From Suillus spraguei (lineage: Eukaryota > Basidiomycota > Agaricomycetes > Boletales > Suillaceae), in NCBI GenBank assembly GCA_016800925.1, contig JABCPU010000337.1:1-64000 (forward strand): 64,000 bases of DNA, given 5' to 3'. A model generated the notes under the pieces. It saw only the letters and a list, made by a program, of their open reading frames with translations. It made no database searches and was not told the DNA's origin. Each line of letters opens with the position of its first letter. Positions within the stretch are counted from its first letter, which is position 1. The position numbers and the translations under genes were made by a program. Below are positions 43,128 through 58,238 of the stretch, in pieces.

Positions 43128-44656
43128 CTACAAATGTGGGATAAACTTGGTCCATGCTACTGTATCGTATACGCCAGAAGGAAGTGATCGTAAGCTCTTC
43201 AACATAAGTCCAATTAGTATAATACGTACAACAGCATATGTGAAAAATAAAAATAAAAACGCGATGATATTGGCAACATTGTTCAAATCATTCACCCAAA
43301 AGACGTAGCTATACAGTAGAAAAATGGATACCGGCATGAATACTATTCCAAGCGAAGTTGCACGCCATAGTATCTTATCTGTGTACCCCTGAAACAAAAC
43401 ATTCCAGCCCAGACAATGTATACCTCCAAATATTGCCCCAGTGAAACATCCAATGAAAAGTAAAGTGATATAATGACGGTGGTAGGCACTGTCCTCGTCA
43501 TAGCCGCCCACAGACGGAACCCGACGTGAATGGACGGCACGGGGGGATTTGAATAAGCGGCCCATAAGACTGAGAAGGGGGTAAGTGTAAGTGAGCACAA
43601 GGTCAATCCAGTCTTTAGACGAGAATATTGCATCTATTTTGCTAGAGTGCAGACGAATCAGAACAATTTCAAGCAAAAATATTGACAACATACTCGTAGG
43701 CTAAATCACTTGGCAGAGAGGCAGTTGCTTTCCAATAAACGGCATGAGGGCGCCCTGCGTCCTTAGGCTTCTTCCACCAAAAGCCATAGGCAATACCAGT
43801 GAGGACAGCTACAGCAAGGGTGTCGAGTTCAAGCAGTGTTATCGGAAGATTTTGAACGTAACGGGCGACAAGCTGAACGACAAACCACATCAGCTGAAGA
43901 ACGGCGATGCCTTTAGATAATGCGTCGCCCTTGCTTCGATCTTTGATGTCTGCCTCCGCGATGACGGGCATGTCCACGAAGCCCTCATGAACAAAGTGCT
44001 CAAGCTCTTTGGGTGTAAGAGTGGCTCGCGGCTTGCCATTGACGTAGAGCATGAATCCACCCATCCATGCGAAGAAACCATGTGTTACTGTCCATCCTGC
44101 GAGACATTCATTGAACGAAATTAGTTACCACACTAAAGGGCCAAACATGCAACCAACTTGTAAAATCGCAACCTGCAACCTGCGGAGCGCTCAAATATGG
44201 ACCGTTCCTTCTATCTGATTTTGTAATTTCACCGAGCAACGTAGCTGTAGTTTCTCCTATATCTGAATGGTCGTTGCAGGCCTGGTGAAATTGCGCACCA
44301 AAGGCATCGTTGAAGGCCTTTGCAGTGTCACAAGCGCTTAAAAACTGTATTGTAGCCCAGATAATCATGAGTTCTGGGGAGACAAACGCCGCTATCATGA
44401 AGCCTAGGCGACGAGAGGAAACAATGAATTTTCCCTCGTCCAGACCCGGGATGTTTGGGTGAACTGCAGTCCATGTGCATGCGAATAAAGTAGCAGTACA
44501 ACTCCAGATGATGTCCCAAAAGGTTCTGGTGTTACTGCAGGATGAAGGGGCACTGTCATCGAGTGTAGTGATACTGGTTCCATTGAGGCTCGGCAGTGAG
44601 GAGTAAACAAACGGGATGTATAACAGTAATAGGATAGTCAAGGGTAAGAGGGTCAT
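43128..44656 (-). CDS. Polytopic membrane protein, Agaricomycete family of unknown function
   Basis: Three exons are suggested: about 44108-44656, 43694-44096 and 43128-43641 (last intron GTATGT...CTCTAG, phase 2). The N-terminus is a hydrophobic signal or anchor (MTLLPLTILLLLYIPFVYSS). Family-typical segments follow: FWDIIWSCTATLFACTWTAVHPNIP, RRLGFMIAAFVSPELMIIWA (each a membrane segment), then WTVTHGFFAWMGGF, IKDRSKGDALSKGIAVLQLMW and LLELDTLAVAVLTGIAYGFWW. At least three further hydrophobic helices follow in the last exon. The first splice junction is uncertain. These proteins are numerous in mushroom genomes and uncharacterised; no catalytic motif is visible. Confidence 0.75.
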
Positions 44657-45806
44657 TATGAAGTTGCGGGCATACGTTTCAATTTGTTCCTCTCTTTAAA
44701 GAGTGCGGTCGCGCATGTAACAAGCCAGGATCAGCTGTAAAGGCCTCATGCCTCGAGGAGAGCCGCCACTGGTCCAGCGTCCCAGGGAATCTACGATGAT
44801 GATGGTACACGTTTATCACATGCGAGAAGGCTGCGCAATGTTCAATGAAAGCTAACTTAGTGTCCTCCATGGATGATGAGGACAATGGAACATTAGGCTG
44901 AACAAATAAGATCCCAATCATTGCGCTCTTCTATGGTGAACGATAGGTTACTTGCCGCGACTTATTTTGAAGTCCGACCAATGTTTACTATACACCCCTA
45001 TTCACGATGGTCCTGTTCCATGAATCACACATATGTTCTACGCCAGTCTGCGGCTAATCTGCTTGCCGTGCTTACTGAGATCCGCAGCTGCCAGCGAGTG
45101 TTACTATTAGTATTACAACATTAGTGGTGAATGAATCTAACCTTCGGATTTCTTCCCTGAGCTCCATCACCAAAAGTCCAAAGCTCAGATAAGGTATGCT
45201 CAGGTCTTATCATCCGATATCAGCCTCACCACATGCACCATGGCCTATCAGCCCAGACTAGCCCCAGGCCATTTCAGACGGCCAGATCATGAAACTGAAT
45301 TTTGCTATTTGACCATCAGCTTTGCATCATAACGGACATGTGGCCTAAGCAATTTCCGCCACCTTATAATGGCTTATTGCGGTGGATTGGTATATACATA
45401 CGAAACGCCGCCAGAGCTCGCTGTCCACCGCGTCATGCTGTGTTATTTGGTTCTGTGCCATCGTTCGCTGTGCTTATCCTCCTGTTTCTTGACTCTTTGT
45501 ATACTAATATTGTGGCGACTTCGACCTGCCTATGTACACAGGTCCATCGAGAGTGAGAATTCGAAGAGACGCGCTGTATCTATTTGCGAGACACAGGCCT
45601 GAATTGCTATTTATCGTGTCCTTGTTATTAGTAAGCATGTATCATGCTAGTAGTACATGACATACACCGAATGTGAGAGTGAATCAGGAAAGAATTCAAC
45701 GAGACAGCGATGAAGTGAATGCATAAATTTGCACATTGTATAAGCATGACAGAAACGAACTATGTAAATGAAGATACTTGCAGAACTGCACTGAGCAGGT
45801 TACATA
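44657..45806. other. Intergenic between divergently transcribed membrane protein genes
   Basis: Divergent promoter region of the genes at 43128-44656 (minus) and 45807-48128 (plus). Short frames such as 44679-44921 minus and 45302-45556 plus are not convincing. Confidence 0.45.
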
Positions 45807-48128
45807 ATGATGCGGGTCTCTCTTCCTTTAGTAGCTGCGGTGGTAGTCTTCTTTCTGCCACACTTAGGGTTGTCAGACACAGACTCGACTTTCACTGCGT
45901 GACATCAGGTCACCGACCCGAAAATGATGAAAGCTGTCAGGCTGGCCGTCTGGATTACAATTTTCAAGCCATCGCATTTCATGATTTAAGAACTAAGACG
46001 TATGGTACGTACCTTTCATTTTTACATCAAATTTTAGCCAAAGCTCTGGTAGCTCAGCGCCAGGCGCGCATATCGTGACGCCCGACCTTACCATGCCCAT
46101 ATATCGTATGCCGTTCTTTGCCATTGCTCCCCACAACCGTAATCGCAGAGCGGATTCTAACTTGATTCTGGGACAAAACGGACAACCGTCAATCGTGAAT
46201 CCAGATCTTCCAGCAGGACCTGGAGATGCTTCATTCTACCCCCAAGGCAGCCGCAGGCCGGAATATATGCCACTGCCGACCACTCAGATCACTCCTGACC
46301 CTATCAGTGCAACCGGAATGCAGACAGGAGGCCAGTTTACACAGTCTCAGACGTTGATCACTACTGTTCCTGCCTTGGCAATGACCTCTGCTACTGCAAC
46401 TGACACAATATCCTCATTGCTCAGCAGCGCGACTCCAAGTTCCTCAGTTTCATCACAGACACGCACCACCGCTAGCACTCCCTCCAACACCTCAAGAAGT
46501 ACCAGCACATCCACTAGTCCAACAACACTCGTCTCTCCCGCTTCCATGCATACGTCCAAAACAGAGCTCTCTGCCCCGTTCTACGTTGCGATTATCCTGG
46601 GCACTGTCTGTGTCGTTGCTTGTTGTCTGACATTCTTGGCATGGTGGATGCGTTCGCGCGCATCAGCACGGAAGACGCGAGACGACGACGAACTTTGGAC
46701 AGCGAGGGATATACTCGGAGACGGCCCCAAGTCCAGCCTGCAGGTGCACACCCCGCACGAGGAGTCTGAGTTCTACCTCCCTGCATCTCTCGTCCGGAGA
46801 AATACGGGCGATCCTTTTTCCAGTCCCGTGAACACACCGACGGCTGCGAATTTCTACAAAACCTATGATCGGGCACCAGGGTACAATCCCTCAAGAACGG
46901 TGGCTGGCGATGTCTACCCGCCTATGGAGCAACGACGACCTGCATTTGCGAATTGCGCAAGCGCATTCAGCGTACAAGAGAGCCCGCGCACGCTGGGTCG
47001 GCTGCAGGTAGCAAATATTGCCCCTGGCGATATGACGTCTGGTGATGAGTCAAGCCACGGTGGCCCGATGTTTCACAGCACAAGGGTAGCCGAGTTGGGT
47101 CCACCGCGGAGCGCTGTCCAGTATCCCACGCAAAGTTTCCTCCCGCCGGAAGGAGATGGTCTACCCCAATTTCTCCCCTCGCCGGGCCATGCTCAGCGCA
47201 CGCCCCGAGAGAGTTTACGACCAGTGATGGAACATACACCAGGCATCGACCCCGGGGACTGGCATAACATACCACTCCCTGACGAGGCTGAACCCACGAC
47301 CGAATAGTAAACGAACACCCACCCCCGGAGGGTTGGGCCTCCGCCCTCAAGTCCAACTTCATGACCGCCTTCAGCGCTGTTGCTGGCAACCGCGCATCAC
47401 GCCAATCCACATACGAGGAAAACGACATTCCGCTGGGGTCTGCAAAAGACCATTGGCTACAGCAAATTCCAAATCCCGAATACGACGTACCTCTCGCTAA
47501 TCACGATCCACCGCCATACTCTACAAAGTCTCAGCTGCACGATGACTCCTCAAATGGTTTGCGCTTCCATGGGCTGGGTGGCTATCCTCGAGACCGAGTT
47601 TCCCGCCCCGGCGTATCACAATCGAGTCTGGCTTCCAACGATAGCCAGGTAACACTTCGCGCAGGCATGACACCCGCGTGGACACAGGAGTCCCGCATAC
47701 CACTGAAACACAACGCAGCTCCTATCGGTCTAGCAAAGGATAAGAGCCGTGTCTCGCACGCCAGCTCCAGTAGCGTTTACACCTCTGAGTCTGCTGCTGC
47801 TGCCACAGCGAACATGAAGAACTACGGGTATGGGTTTACACAGTCACACCAGGCGCTTTCTTCCAGTGACGTTCCCAAGTCGCGCACGAATACAATACAT
47901 TCTGAACAATCCAAAATGTCGTCGCGAAAAAGGGGTGGGCAGCGGAGACGTTCAAGGCCTAAACCGATTCGGCATGAATCATCGTCCGCATCTTCTATGA
48001 TATCTTTTGGATCAGACTTGTTACGTCCACCTCAGTCTGGTCATCTATCCGGGAGAGAGAGTATGGCAAGGAAAGCCCTGTTGGAAAGAAGACGGAAAAT
48101 GATGATGTACGAACCTTTGGATGAATAG
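45807..48128 (+). CDS. Single-pass membrane protein with Ser/Thr-rich ectodomain
   Basis: The main exon runs to 47306 and joins 47375-48128 through an intron (GTAAAC...TTCAG). Upstream, ATG 45807 begins a strong signal peptide (MMRVSLPLVAAVVVFFLPHL). Two short introns could connect it through AGRLDYNFQAIAFHDL to APGAHIVTPDLTMPIYRM at 46058. If this is wrong, translation would begin at 46093 without a signal. The ectodomain is Ser/Thr-rich (likely O-glycosylated, roughly 46340-46570). One membrane helix (FYVAIILGTVCVVACCLTFL) follows at about 46580-46640. The cytosolic tail of about 450 residues is low in complexity, with Ser/Pro clusters, and ends in a basic Arg-rich region. The layout is that of fungal wall or surface sensors, but no WSC or other named domain is seen. 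Confidence 0.75.
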
Positions 48129-48323
48129 CCTTTATCGATACCCAAGAGGATGGAAATGATTTAGAATTTGTCGTCCAGTGTTATTACAAAAGATGTATAA
48201 ACAAGTTGTCGAGACCGTGATATATATATAACGAAGTAAATAAGTATTGGGAAACGAGAAAAGTGATAACTTGAACATGAGGTCTATTGTGTCTGGACAT
48301 GGCACATGTTCCTTCGGTCTATA

Positions 48324-51250
48324 TCACTTGGCCTTGGCAGCCATCTATAACGACAACGTCAGAAGGTGTAAATGTCACATGAATTGAACGCACCAGGTTG
48401 AGAGCAGAACCTGCTTTGAACCACTCGATTTGACCCTCATTGAAGGAGTGAGCAAGAGGAATTTCCTGCAAGATTACCACATTAGCGCCACAAAAAGCTA
48501 TTACAGGATCCAGGAACTTACATCCTTGCTACCATCTGCATGCTTGGCAACAAGAGTCAAGTTCTTTCCAGGGGCGAAAGTGTCCAGGCCCACGATGTCA
48601 ACCTTGTCGCTGGGCTGAACCTTGTCGTAGTCCTCAGGGTTGGCGAAAGTAAGAGCAAGCATGCCCTGCTTCTTCAAGTTCGTCTCGTGGATACGAGCAA
48701 AAGACCGGGTAATGATGGCAAGACCACCAAGGTAGCGGGGCTCAAGGGCAGCGTGCTCGCGAGATGAACCTTCACCATAGTTAGAGTCACCAACAACGAC
48801 CCACTTGATACCCTTGTCGCGGTAGTAAGCAGCAGTCTGGGGAACTGGACCATATTCGCCGGTGAGCTGGTTCTTGATCTTGTTTGCCTCGCCGTTCTCA
48901 GCGTTGATTGCACCGATTAAACAGTTTTCTATCCTAGGGTTAGATGGAAGTCTAGAGAATTATCGGATAAGATGCCTTACGCGAAATGTTCTCAAGGTGA
49001 CCGCGGTACTTAAGCCAGGGACCACCAGCAGATATGTGGTCAGTGGCTAGACACGTAAATGAGACGCAGTGCGAGGACCCAAAATTGAGCTTCACTTACT
49101 GCACTTGCCCTTCACCTTGATCAGAACGGGGAGGTCAGTCGGGGTCTTGCCATCCCAAGGCGTGAAGGGTTGGAGAAGTTGAAGACGGTCGCTCTTATCG
49201 TCAACTGCAACTGCAACACTAGCACGGTCTGCAGGAGGAGGCTGGAAGGTGTTCTGGCCGGGGTCATAACCACGAGGAGGAAGTTCGTTGCCAGTAGGGT
49301 CTGAGAACTTGAAGGGCTTGCCATCAGAACCAATGAGGGTGTCCGAAACCGGGTTGAAAGTGAGGTCACCAGCGAAGGCCATTGCGGTCACAATGTCCGG
49401 AGAGGCGACGAAAGCGTGGGTAGCGGGGTTAGCATCGTTACGGCCGGTAAAGTTACGGTTGTAGGAGGTGATAACTAAAAATCACCGGTTGGAAAATGTA
49501 ATACGATAACACAAAAACGCACTTGAGTTAACCTCGCCCTTCTTAACGTCTTGCCTATCCCATTGACCGATGCAAGGACCGCATGCATTAGCCAGCACGA
49601 GACCGCCGACCTTTTCGAAAGCACCGATTTGACCGTCACGCTCAATGGTAGCACGAACTTGCTCAGAACCAGGGGTGATTGTGAACTTGCTCTTGACATC
49701 AAGACCATGTTCGGCAGCTTCACGGGCAATGGAAGCAGAGCGTGACATGTCCTCATATGAAGAGTTAGTGCAAGAACCGATGAGAGCAACCTTGAGTTCC
49801 TGGGGCCAGTTGTTCTTCTTGACCTCCTCTGCAAACTTTGAGAGCGGGGTAGCAAGATCAGGAGTGAAGGGACCGTTAATGTGAGGCTCGAGCTCTGAGA
49901 GGTTCTGAGCATAAAACATCAGTCCGGACGAGGAGGAGATTAACGACATTACAAACAATCTCGATAACCTGGTCGTACTCGGAGGCCTCATCAGCCTTAA
50001 GGTTGTGTGAGAAGCGCTGAGCGTATTGAGCAATCTCGGAACGCTTAGTAGCGTTGAGGTAGTCAACCATACGACGGTTGAAGGGGAAAAGCGAGGTAGT
50101 TGCACCAATTTCCGCACCCATGTTACAGATAGTGGCCATACCCGTGCAGGACAATGACTCGACACCAGAGCCGTAGTATTCAACGATAGCACCAGTTCCA
50201 CCCTTGACAGTAAGAATGCCAGCGACCTTTAGGATGACGTCTACGAGCAGTTAACGATGCAAGAAGAATCAATTCGAGAACACACGCACCCTTGGGCGTA
50301 GTCCAGCCTGCAATCTTGCCAGTAAGCTTTACGCCAATAACATTAGGGCACTTCAATTCCCAAGGAATATCCGCCATGACGTCAACAGCATCGGCGCCTC
50401 CAACACCACAAGCAACCATACCCAAACCACCCGCATTAGGTGTGTGAGAATCGGTACCAATCATGAGTCCACCAGGGAATGCGTAGTTTTCCAAAATAAT
50501 TTGATGAATGATACCAGAGCCTGGCTTCCAGAATCCAAGGCCATACTGCAAACCAATGAGCAAATACAAAAGACCCAAAGTTACAAACAACCGACTTTCG
50601 CTGTTGCCGTAGCCAAGAAATCGTACACCTCCTTGTTGAGATCGACAGCACGTGCCAAATCCTTCACACCACCGACTTGAGCTTCAATCAAGTGGTCACA
50701 GTGAACCGTAGTTGGAACAGCTGCTGTGTCCATGTTTGCGGACATGAATTGTAACAGAGCCATCTATGATTACGTCAGCGGGGAGATATACTAGTGACGT
50801 TATGAGCGGACCTGGGCAGTAGCGTCCTGACAAGCCACGCGCTAACGATAAGGACAGAGGAATTCAGCGATTATCCCGAGCACAAGATAAACGTTAGACA
50901 TACGTCAGGGCGGAGCTTAAGGTAGCTTGTGCCTCGGACAATGTCCTGGTTATGAGGATCATCCAAGTGTCCGTACACTATCTTTTCCGACAAAGTAAGT
51001 GGCCGCTGAAGCCTGCGAACCAGATAGTCATTAGCAGCCAGATTATGAATCGATTAAATGGTCATGATCACCTGTCACGGACGATGGCGAGGTTGTCCTC
51101 AATACGCTGATAGTTTATGTATGCGCCCTTCTCCAGGAGCGACATTGGGACTTTGGTATCACCAATTCTTGGGGCGGCAGTGGCCATCCCTGCGGCCAGC
51201 CGCTGCAGCGAGCGTACCGCATCGCGCGTTGAGGAAGAGAGGATAGGCAT
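48324..51250 (-). CDS. ACO1: Aconitate hydratase, mitochondrial
   Basis: Aconitase interconverts citrate and isocitrate in the TCA cycle. Start ATG is 51248-51250, with an Arg/Ser-rich mitochondrial presequence ([19 protein letters not shown]). The gene has many short introns. Seen in order: [52 protein letters not shown], the 4Fe-4S cysteines in [11 protein letters not shown] and [37 protein letters not shown], and the swivel-domain [19 protein letters not shown]. The last intron (GTGCGT...TTATAG) joins SALNL to MAAKAK and the TGA at 48324-48326, the usual fungal C-terminus. All active-site motifs are intact. It is a single-copy core gene. Confidence 0.97.
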
Positions 51251-51854
51251 CGTCGAAAAGACCGACGAGCAACTGTGTGCGGACAAGCAAGTTTGAAGAA
51301 AAGCGTGAGCCCGGCAATTCGCGCTCCGAAAGTTGCCAATTTATGCTTGTGATTCATAGGAGCTTGACAGCCAATCACAGCAATATCTATTTGTAAAACT
51401 ATTCCCGCTACGGCCGAATCACTTACCGCTTTTGATAGCGATTGCCGTCGTTCTTCACTCAACAAGCCGCTCTTCCGCCGAGTGTTCTGGTCCGGACCAA
51501 CCCTGAGAATCACAGGTTTCAGACACATATAGTACTAGGTCCTTCAACAGCATTTAACATCACCGACACGCCGACGAACCATCTTCCTTCAACTTAATTG
51601 CCGTCGGAGGCCGTCGCACGATCATAGTATGGGAGTGCCCTCCAACCATTACGCTTCATGCTGTGAGAGCTTCGCCAGAATAACCACGAGGTAAGGTCCC
51701 TTGCAGTACACTGGCAGTTGTGGCCGCCGCACTCACCTCGGCCCTTCCACGCCCAATGGTTACCGTGATACTAGGCACACACTGACAGTATGACCGACAT
51801 CTCCGATGATTCATGAGCGCCAGTTCTTCGACGTAATGACCAGTAGAAAACTAA
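51251..51854. other. Intergenic, aconitase promoter side
   Basis: Region between the aconitase start and the 3' end of the importin gene, both on the minus strand. It should hold the aconitase promoter. A minus-strand frame at 51115-51528 is not in the aconitase frame and is probably chance. Confidence 0.45.
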
Positions 51855-54800
51855 TCAAATAACAGAAGCATATCCAAAGCTAGTACCTTCCAGGCCTCGA
51901 GCAACAAGTGTAAACTGCTGTGCTGCTTCCCTCGTTTTCTTCGGCGATCGAGATCTACTCGTAATCAGTACAGGAAGCTCTATATGACCAGCACGACAAA
52001 CCCAATGATAGCTTTTACGAAAATTCGCTTCGCCTCCGGGTTTGCCTTTGACTGCACAAAGTCATCCTGTACCCATGTCAGACTTCCTCAGAGAGCAACA
52101 ATCAATGCATACCGCAAACAAGATATCATTCATCCACGTTCTTGTCTCTGCGGGGAACTTGGATGCTATTACGGATAGCAGCTCGATCAAATTCTGCGTC
52201 GCGGATCTTGGCGCCACACCTGCGAAGCCACACAAAATGGCTCGTAGGATCGACCGACCATGCCCTTGGATTAGCATAGAACTTGCATCCCCTAGTTCAT
52301 CACTACTGGCTGTGCGCCTTATGAGCGTTTCCTGACATCAACAAGTGAGAAATGGTAATATCAGCACAAAATCTCAACTACCAGAAAAGTGCATGTTGCA
52401 ACAAGGGAATATCGTTCTTGTAGCGACAATGAAGTCACAGCGCACTGCATCAACGCGTCGAGGGCGCCGGGTGGTAGCCGATAAAACCCCACAAGGAAAT
52501 GCTTTGCAGTCTGATTGTTTTCAATTAGCCTTGCATTGGGTCTCTAATTCTACATCCGGTACTCACGGTATCCATGCATCCGAAGAATGCCTGCACGATG
52601 TCAGGATTCTAAAACAATAAATTATCAGGACTCTTGTTCAAACAAGGACGCAAGGCACACCCACAGCTTCCATCGCCCCAGGCTGTCCCAGTACTCCAAG
52701 CGATGCTTCAAGCAATACTGGCAGCAGAGTCGAGATCACCCCCAGTGCCTCAGGACTCGGTGTGGATTTAAGCGTCGAAGTTGAAAACAATATTGGCGGA
52801 TCAAGCTGTATGACAAGCATAGTTGCTAAAGACAGCCATACAGCCGTCAGTTGCCTCTGGCATGCAAGACATATGATTTCAAAAATCGGAGCTGCAGGAA
52901 GTGAAAGCAGGGTGATATCCGAAGGCAAGGAAGTTATCGAACGGAAAAAGTCACTCAATGCCTTGTTCAGTGTCAGTCGAATAATGCGTAGAAATACACT
53001 GAAACATACATCTGAGACACCAGCATCCGTGGACCAGCATGTTGTTACATTTCTTATCGTGTTGAACAGATCTTCACGAACTTTCACCATCGTGTAGTCG
53101 TCACGTGCTCGTTGTAGGCGCTCAGCCTCGGCTCTCTCTTCGGGCGATTCGTCAAGGATAAGCAACGAGTCTTGCGTGCGTGTAAGACCTTTGGCTACCC
53201 CCGATAATGTCTGAAGCTGGGAAATGATGATGATACGAGTTTCGTCCACAAGCTGCAGAAGGCAAAACAACTCAATCGAGGAAACAGTGTCTAGCTCGAT
53301 ACGAACCTGAGAAGAAATATGCAGTGCTTGTGCCAGTTTTTCGATTACTGGGCTAACAATTGCCTGAATAGGTGGAATTTCCTCTTCAGGAGGTAATGCT
53401 TGTATTACACTTGCGATTGATTGAAGAACCTTGCTCTTTTCCGTATCCTGGGCATGTTTACATGTTAGTGAAGATACAGTCATGCATGAATTTCACGCAC
53501 CGGGATGTCACTCAATCCAGCATGCAGCTCCGCAAACGCTCCAATATGAGGCGCAAGCGCACCGCGGTTAGCATCGCACAGATCACGAAGGGCATTTGCA
53601 GCCGGCAGGCACAATGCAGGCTCTGGTAGAGCAGCGACGACATAAGAAATGGCGTTCATCAGAAGAGACGGAGTTGATGTGGATATTGGTATTTTGGGCT
53701 GGATTGTGAACCATGTTGAGTATGCCGCTGGACACTGAAGATTAGGAAGACAGTCAAAAGCCGTGTCAATACTCCTACCAATCAAGCCAAGCATGGTCCT
53801 ACGTATTCGATCCTGACCTGAAGTTGGCAAACGACCCAGCACATCAGGTCCAAACAGCCGAGCGAGAAAGTGGTTATCTTCCAGCGGTACCGCTTCTTGA
53901 ATTGACATGATACAGTGCAACGTGGCTTCAATTTCCTTGTAGTATGCATTAAATGAGCATCATATAGACCGAAAGAAGCGCCTACCTCCCATCCTTGTGA
54001 TCCATTCGGTTGTGCAAAGCGCTTTTGCATGTCCTCAAGGAAGTACCCCAGCATGTCATTTCGCAGTATGTAATATCTGAGGATGAATCAACATAAAACA
54101 CAAGCATGTCGATCATCTTATTCACGCATTGATCAGGGTATCGCCGACATCCCTCCGATATCTGGAATTTGTCAATGCCATGCGAATTGATGAACATTGC
54201 TCTCGCTCACACTTGAAACCTGTCGACTTCATCTACAAAGCAGTTCGTTTCAGCAGAAGACAAGTAGATGGGATATAAATCTATTACCTTTTGCCCAGTA
54301 ACTGAGAGTACGCTGATCTGGCCACGTCACTTTCCTTCTCAGTATCTCCACAAGCTGAACATACACCGCATTCACAATGGCCCATTGCTCCTTTTCCTTG
54401 ACATTGAGAAGCGAAGGTATGCCGTCTTCATCCTCATCTTGATCTTCGTACTCTACACTCCACAACGACTCCTGAAAGAGGTACCAAAAGCCAAGAGTCA
54501 TCTCGCTCGCCTCTTCGTCGACACCGTAATAACCCGGAAGTCCAGTATATTTCAAAAGGAGGTGCAAGAACTTCTGCACAAAGTAGGCGCGCCGGTAGGG
54601 TGTTCCGGGTATGGGTTTTAACGATGTGATGTTGGAGGCGAAATACATGGTAGAGTGGTCTCCCAAGGCAACCAGTAATTTGCAAAGTGAATGAGACACA
54701 CCATCAACTGAACCGGCTGGATTTGTAGATAACAGTGAGCAATCATCAAATGAACATTTGCAACCACCGAGGCTCACCACGATCTCCATAGCCATCAAGC

Positions 54801-55911
54801 CAAGCCAGAAGCGGCTCCGTCAAGGTACCTGTACCCGCACCTCCAGCCAACGAAGACCTCGTCATGATCTCCTGTAAAACATCAGAAGCCGCTGAGAAAG
54901 TTGATTCGTTGAATCCGGAGTCTGGTGCAGGCGTCATTATTGTGATCAGTAGTGGAATAATGGGTGTGATGTCACTTGTAACGCGGTAAGTTGAAATTTG
55001 AGCAATATATAAGAAAACATTACTTGGCCCGTAATATGTATATCCATGCTTGGAAGCACTTGAGTGCGGATTGTAGTTCAGACAATATGAGAGTCGGTCG
55101 AGTGATAGATGTTATTACAGCTTGGATGACCATCGGAGAAGCGTCCAGAAGAGACTGGTGCATTTGCATCCTGAAACGAAATTGGTGATGATGCAGGGTG
55201 ATTCTGGCCGTCGCACTCACTTACTGGACCCTAGAAGGTCGGCCGTTTCGACCTCTTCAGCGACTATAGTAAGGAAGGCAAGGAGTTGTTCTGGAGGCAT
55301 GCCAGAGGAAGAGAGAGAATTGACTGCCGATACTATCCAGTCTGGCCACCTTGAGGGGGAGCCCGGCGCAATGCGGAGCGCAAGTGATGTGATCTGTCAA
55401 TGATTACTAGATAGACTTGAATCTAGAGCTTGCACTTACTGCGACAAAGAGCTTGCGGCATACTACCTTGCCCTTGCCGGTCAATATCGAATGCGAGGTG
55501 AGCTTGAGTAGTAAGTCTCGTAGATGTTCGGCGTTTTCTTCAGGAAATGAATCCCTGCAGCAATAGCAGTTGATCGCTACCATTGAAAGGAGGAGAGGGC
55601 AGAGCACTTACCAATCGCGCATGATCTTAACCTGCGCAGTATGCGCGCCAAAGAATTGGACATTTGGGTCTGGATGTTCGAGGAAAGGTATGATCAACCC
55701 CCATGCCTCAGGCCGTCTTTGAATCTCGACCAGCTCTTGCTGAATTCGCCGTTGATCTACCTGAGCATGTGTACTGGAGTATGCTTGCTGTATCAACTGT
55801 GAAAGTGTCGTAAGAAATCTCCCCGAAAAAGTACAGATTTGAAGTACGTACTTGAGCTGCTTGTTGCACGTCAGGAGGAGATAAATGTGGGAGGAAATTT
55901 GCGGATGACAT
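51855..55911 (-). CDS. Importin-13-like karyopherin (importin-beta superfamily)
   Basis: A large HEAT-repeat nuclear transport receptor carried on more than ten exons. The probable start is 55909-55911 (MSSANFLPHLSP; an in-frame ATG at 55923 is possible). The N-terminal importin-beta region reads VQQAAQLIQQAYSSTHAQVD, then AWGLIIPFLEHPDPNVQFFG and AHTAQVKIMRDW. Later come KVVCRKLFVAITSLA, LGFWYLFQESLWSVEYED (the IPO13/TNPO3 signature stretch), LPNLQCPAAYSTWFTIQPK and NPDIVQAFFGCMDT, then ALMQCAVTSLSLQERYSL. The end is ARGLEGTSFGYASVI with the stop at 51855-51857. It most resembles importin-13/transportin-3 (Pdr6/Kap122-type) receptors, which carry cargo through the pore under control of Ran. 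No defects are seen. The exon list was read only in part. Confidence 0.88.
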
Positions 55912-56438
55912 TGCATTGCACATGAAAAGATTTAAAGTGATTCAAGGAAGTCGGTAACAACTGCCAATGTGATAAACTTCACTGGCAGATTAATGGAAGA
56001 GAACGGTGGCGGCGGCGGGTCTATTTCAAGGACTGGATCGGGTGAGACAAGCAATACATGTTCTTATTAGTCAACGTTCCGAACGTTTCAACTTGTTTCA
56101 GCATGTCATTGCCGCTCCATGTTTGTATTCTAGGAATTTAGGGATTACGCTGCGTCGCAGGTCAGAGAGTTGAATTTAAATAACATGCAATCTGCTAAAT
56201 AAAAAGAATCATTCAGATCTGCTCGGGCCTGAGGACCACGAGTAAATTTTGCTCTTTGGCGATACTGAAATTTCACGACCCGACGCTCGGACTTCGGCGT
56301 ACGCGAATTTTTTCACTAGTTCAACGCTTGATTCGTGTCCATACTGTACTACTCATAATATACCAATTTTAGGTCGCCAGTGCAGACCGCGACAAAAGTT
56401 CAAGCAATTATATTTTATATTTTAGTACTTACTCCACG
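55912..56438. other. Divergent promoter region of importin-13-like and KRR1 genes
   Basis: About 530 bp between divergent core genes. No clear TATA box serves either gene; an AT-rich TATTTTATATTTTAG lies just before the KRR1 start. Confidence 0.5.
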
Positions 56439-57993
<1,555 letters not shown>

Positions 57994-58238
57994 GCGCAAT
58001 GGACTGCCTGTATCTCCCTGGTGAGTTTTGATGTCAATCCTAACATCCGCTGACTCGCATTCCTGCGCTTTCAGAGGTTGATGTGTCTTTCCGACCAAAA
58101 AACCGTGCGTTGTTACACGCATTTGGATCACTGTGATTGTCCACCTCGCGAGGGTCGTGATGTGTATTACGTCAAATATCGGATAGCAATATAAGCACAC
58201 GTCTGTAGCATGTGAATACATCACACATACATGGAATA

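Noticed and set aside
43128..44656. Known transporter or receptor family for this membrane protein
   Set aside because: Segments recall only an uncharacterised Agaricomycete family; no transporter signature or catalytic residue is visible.
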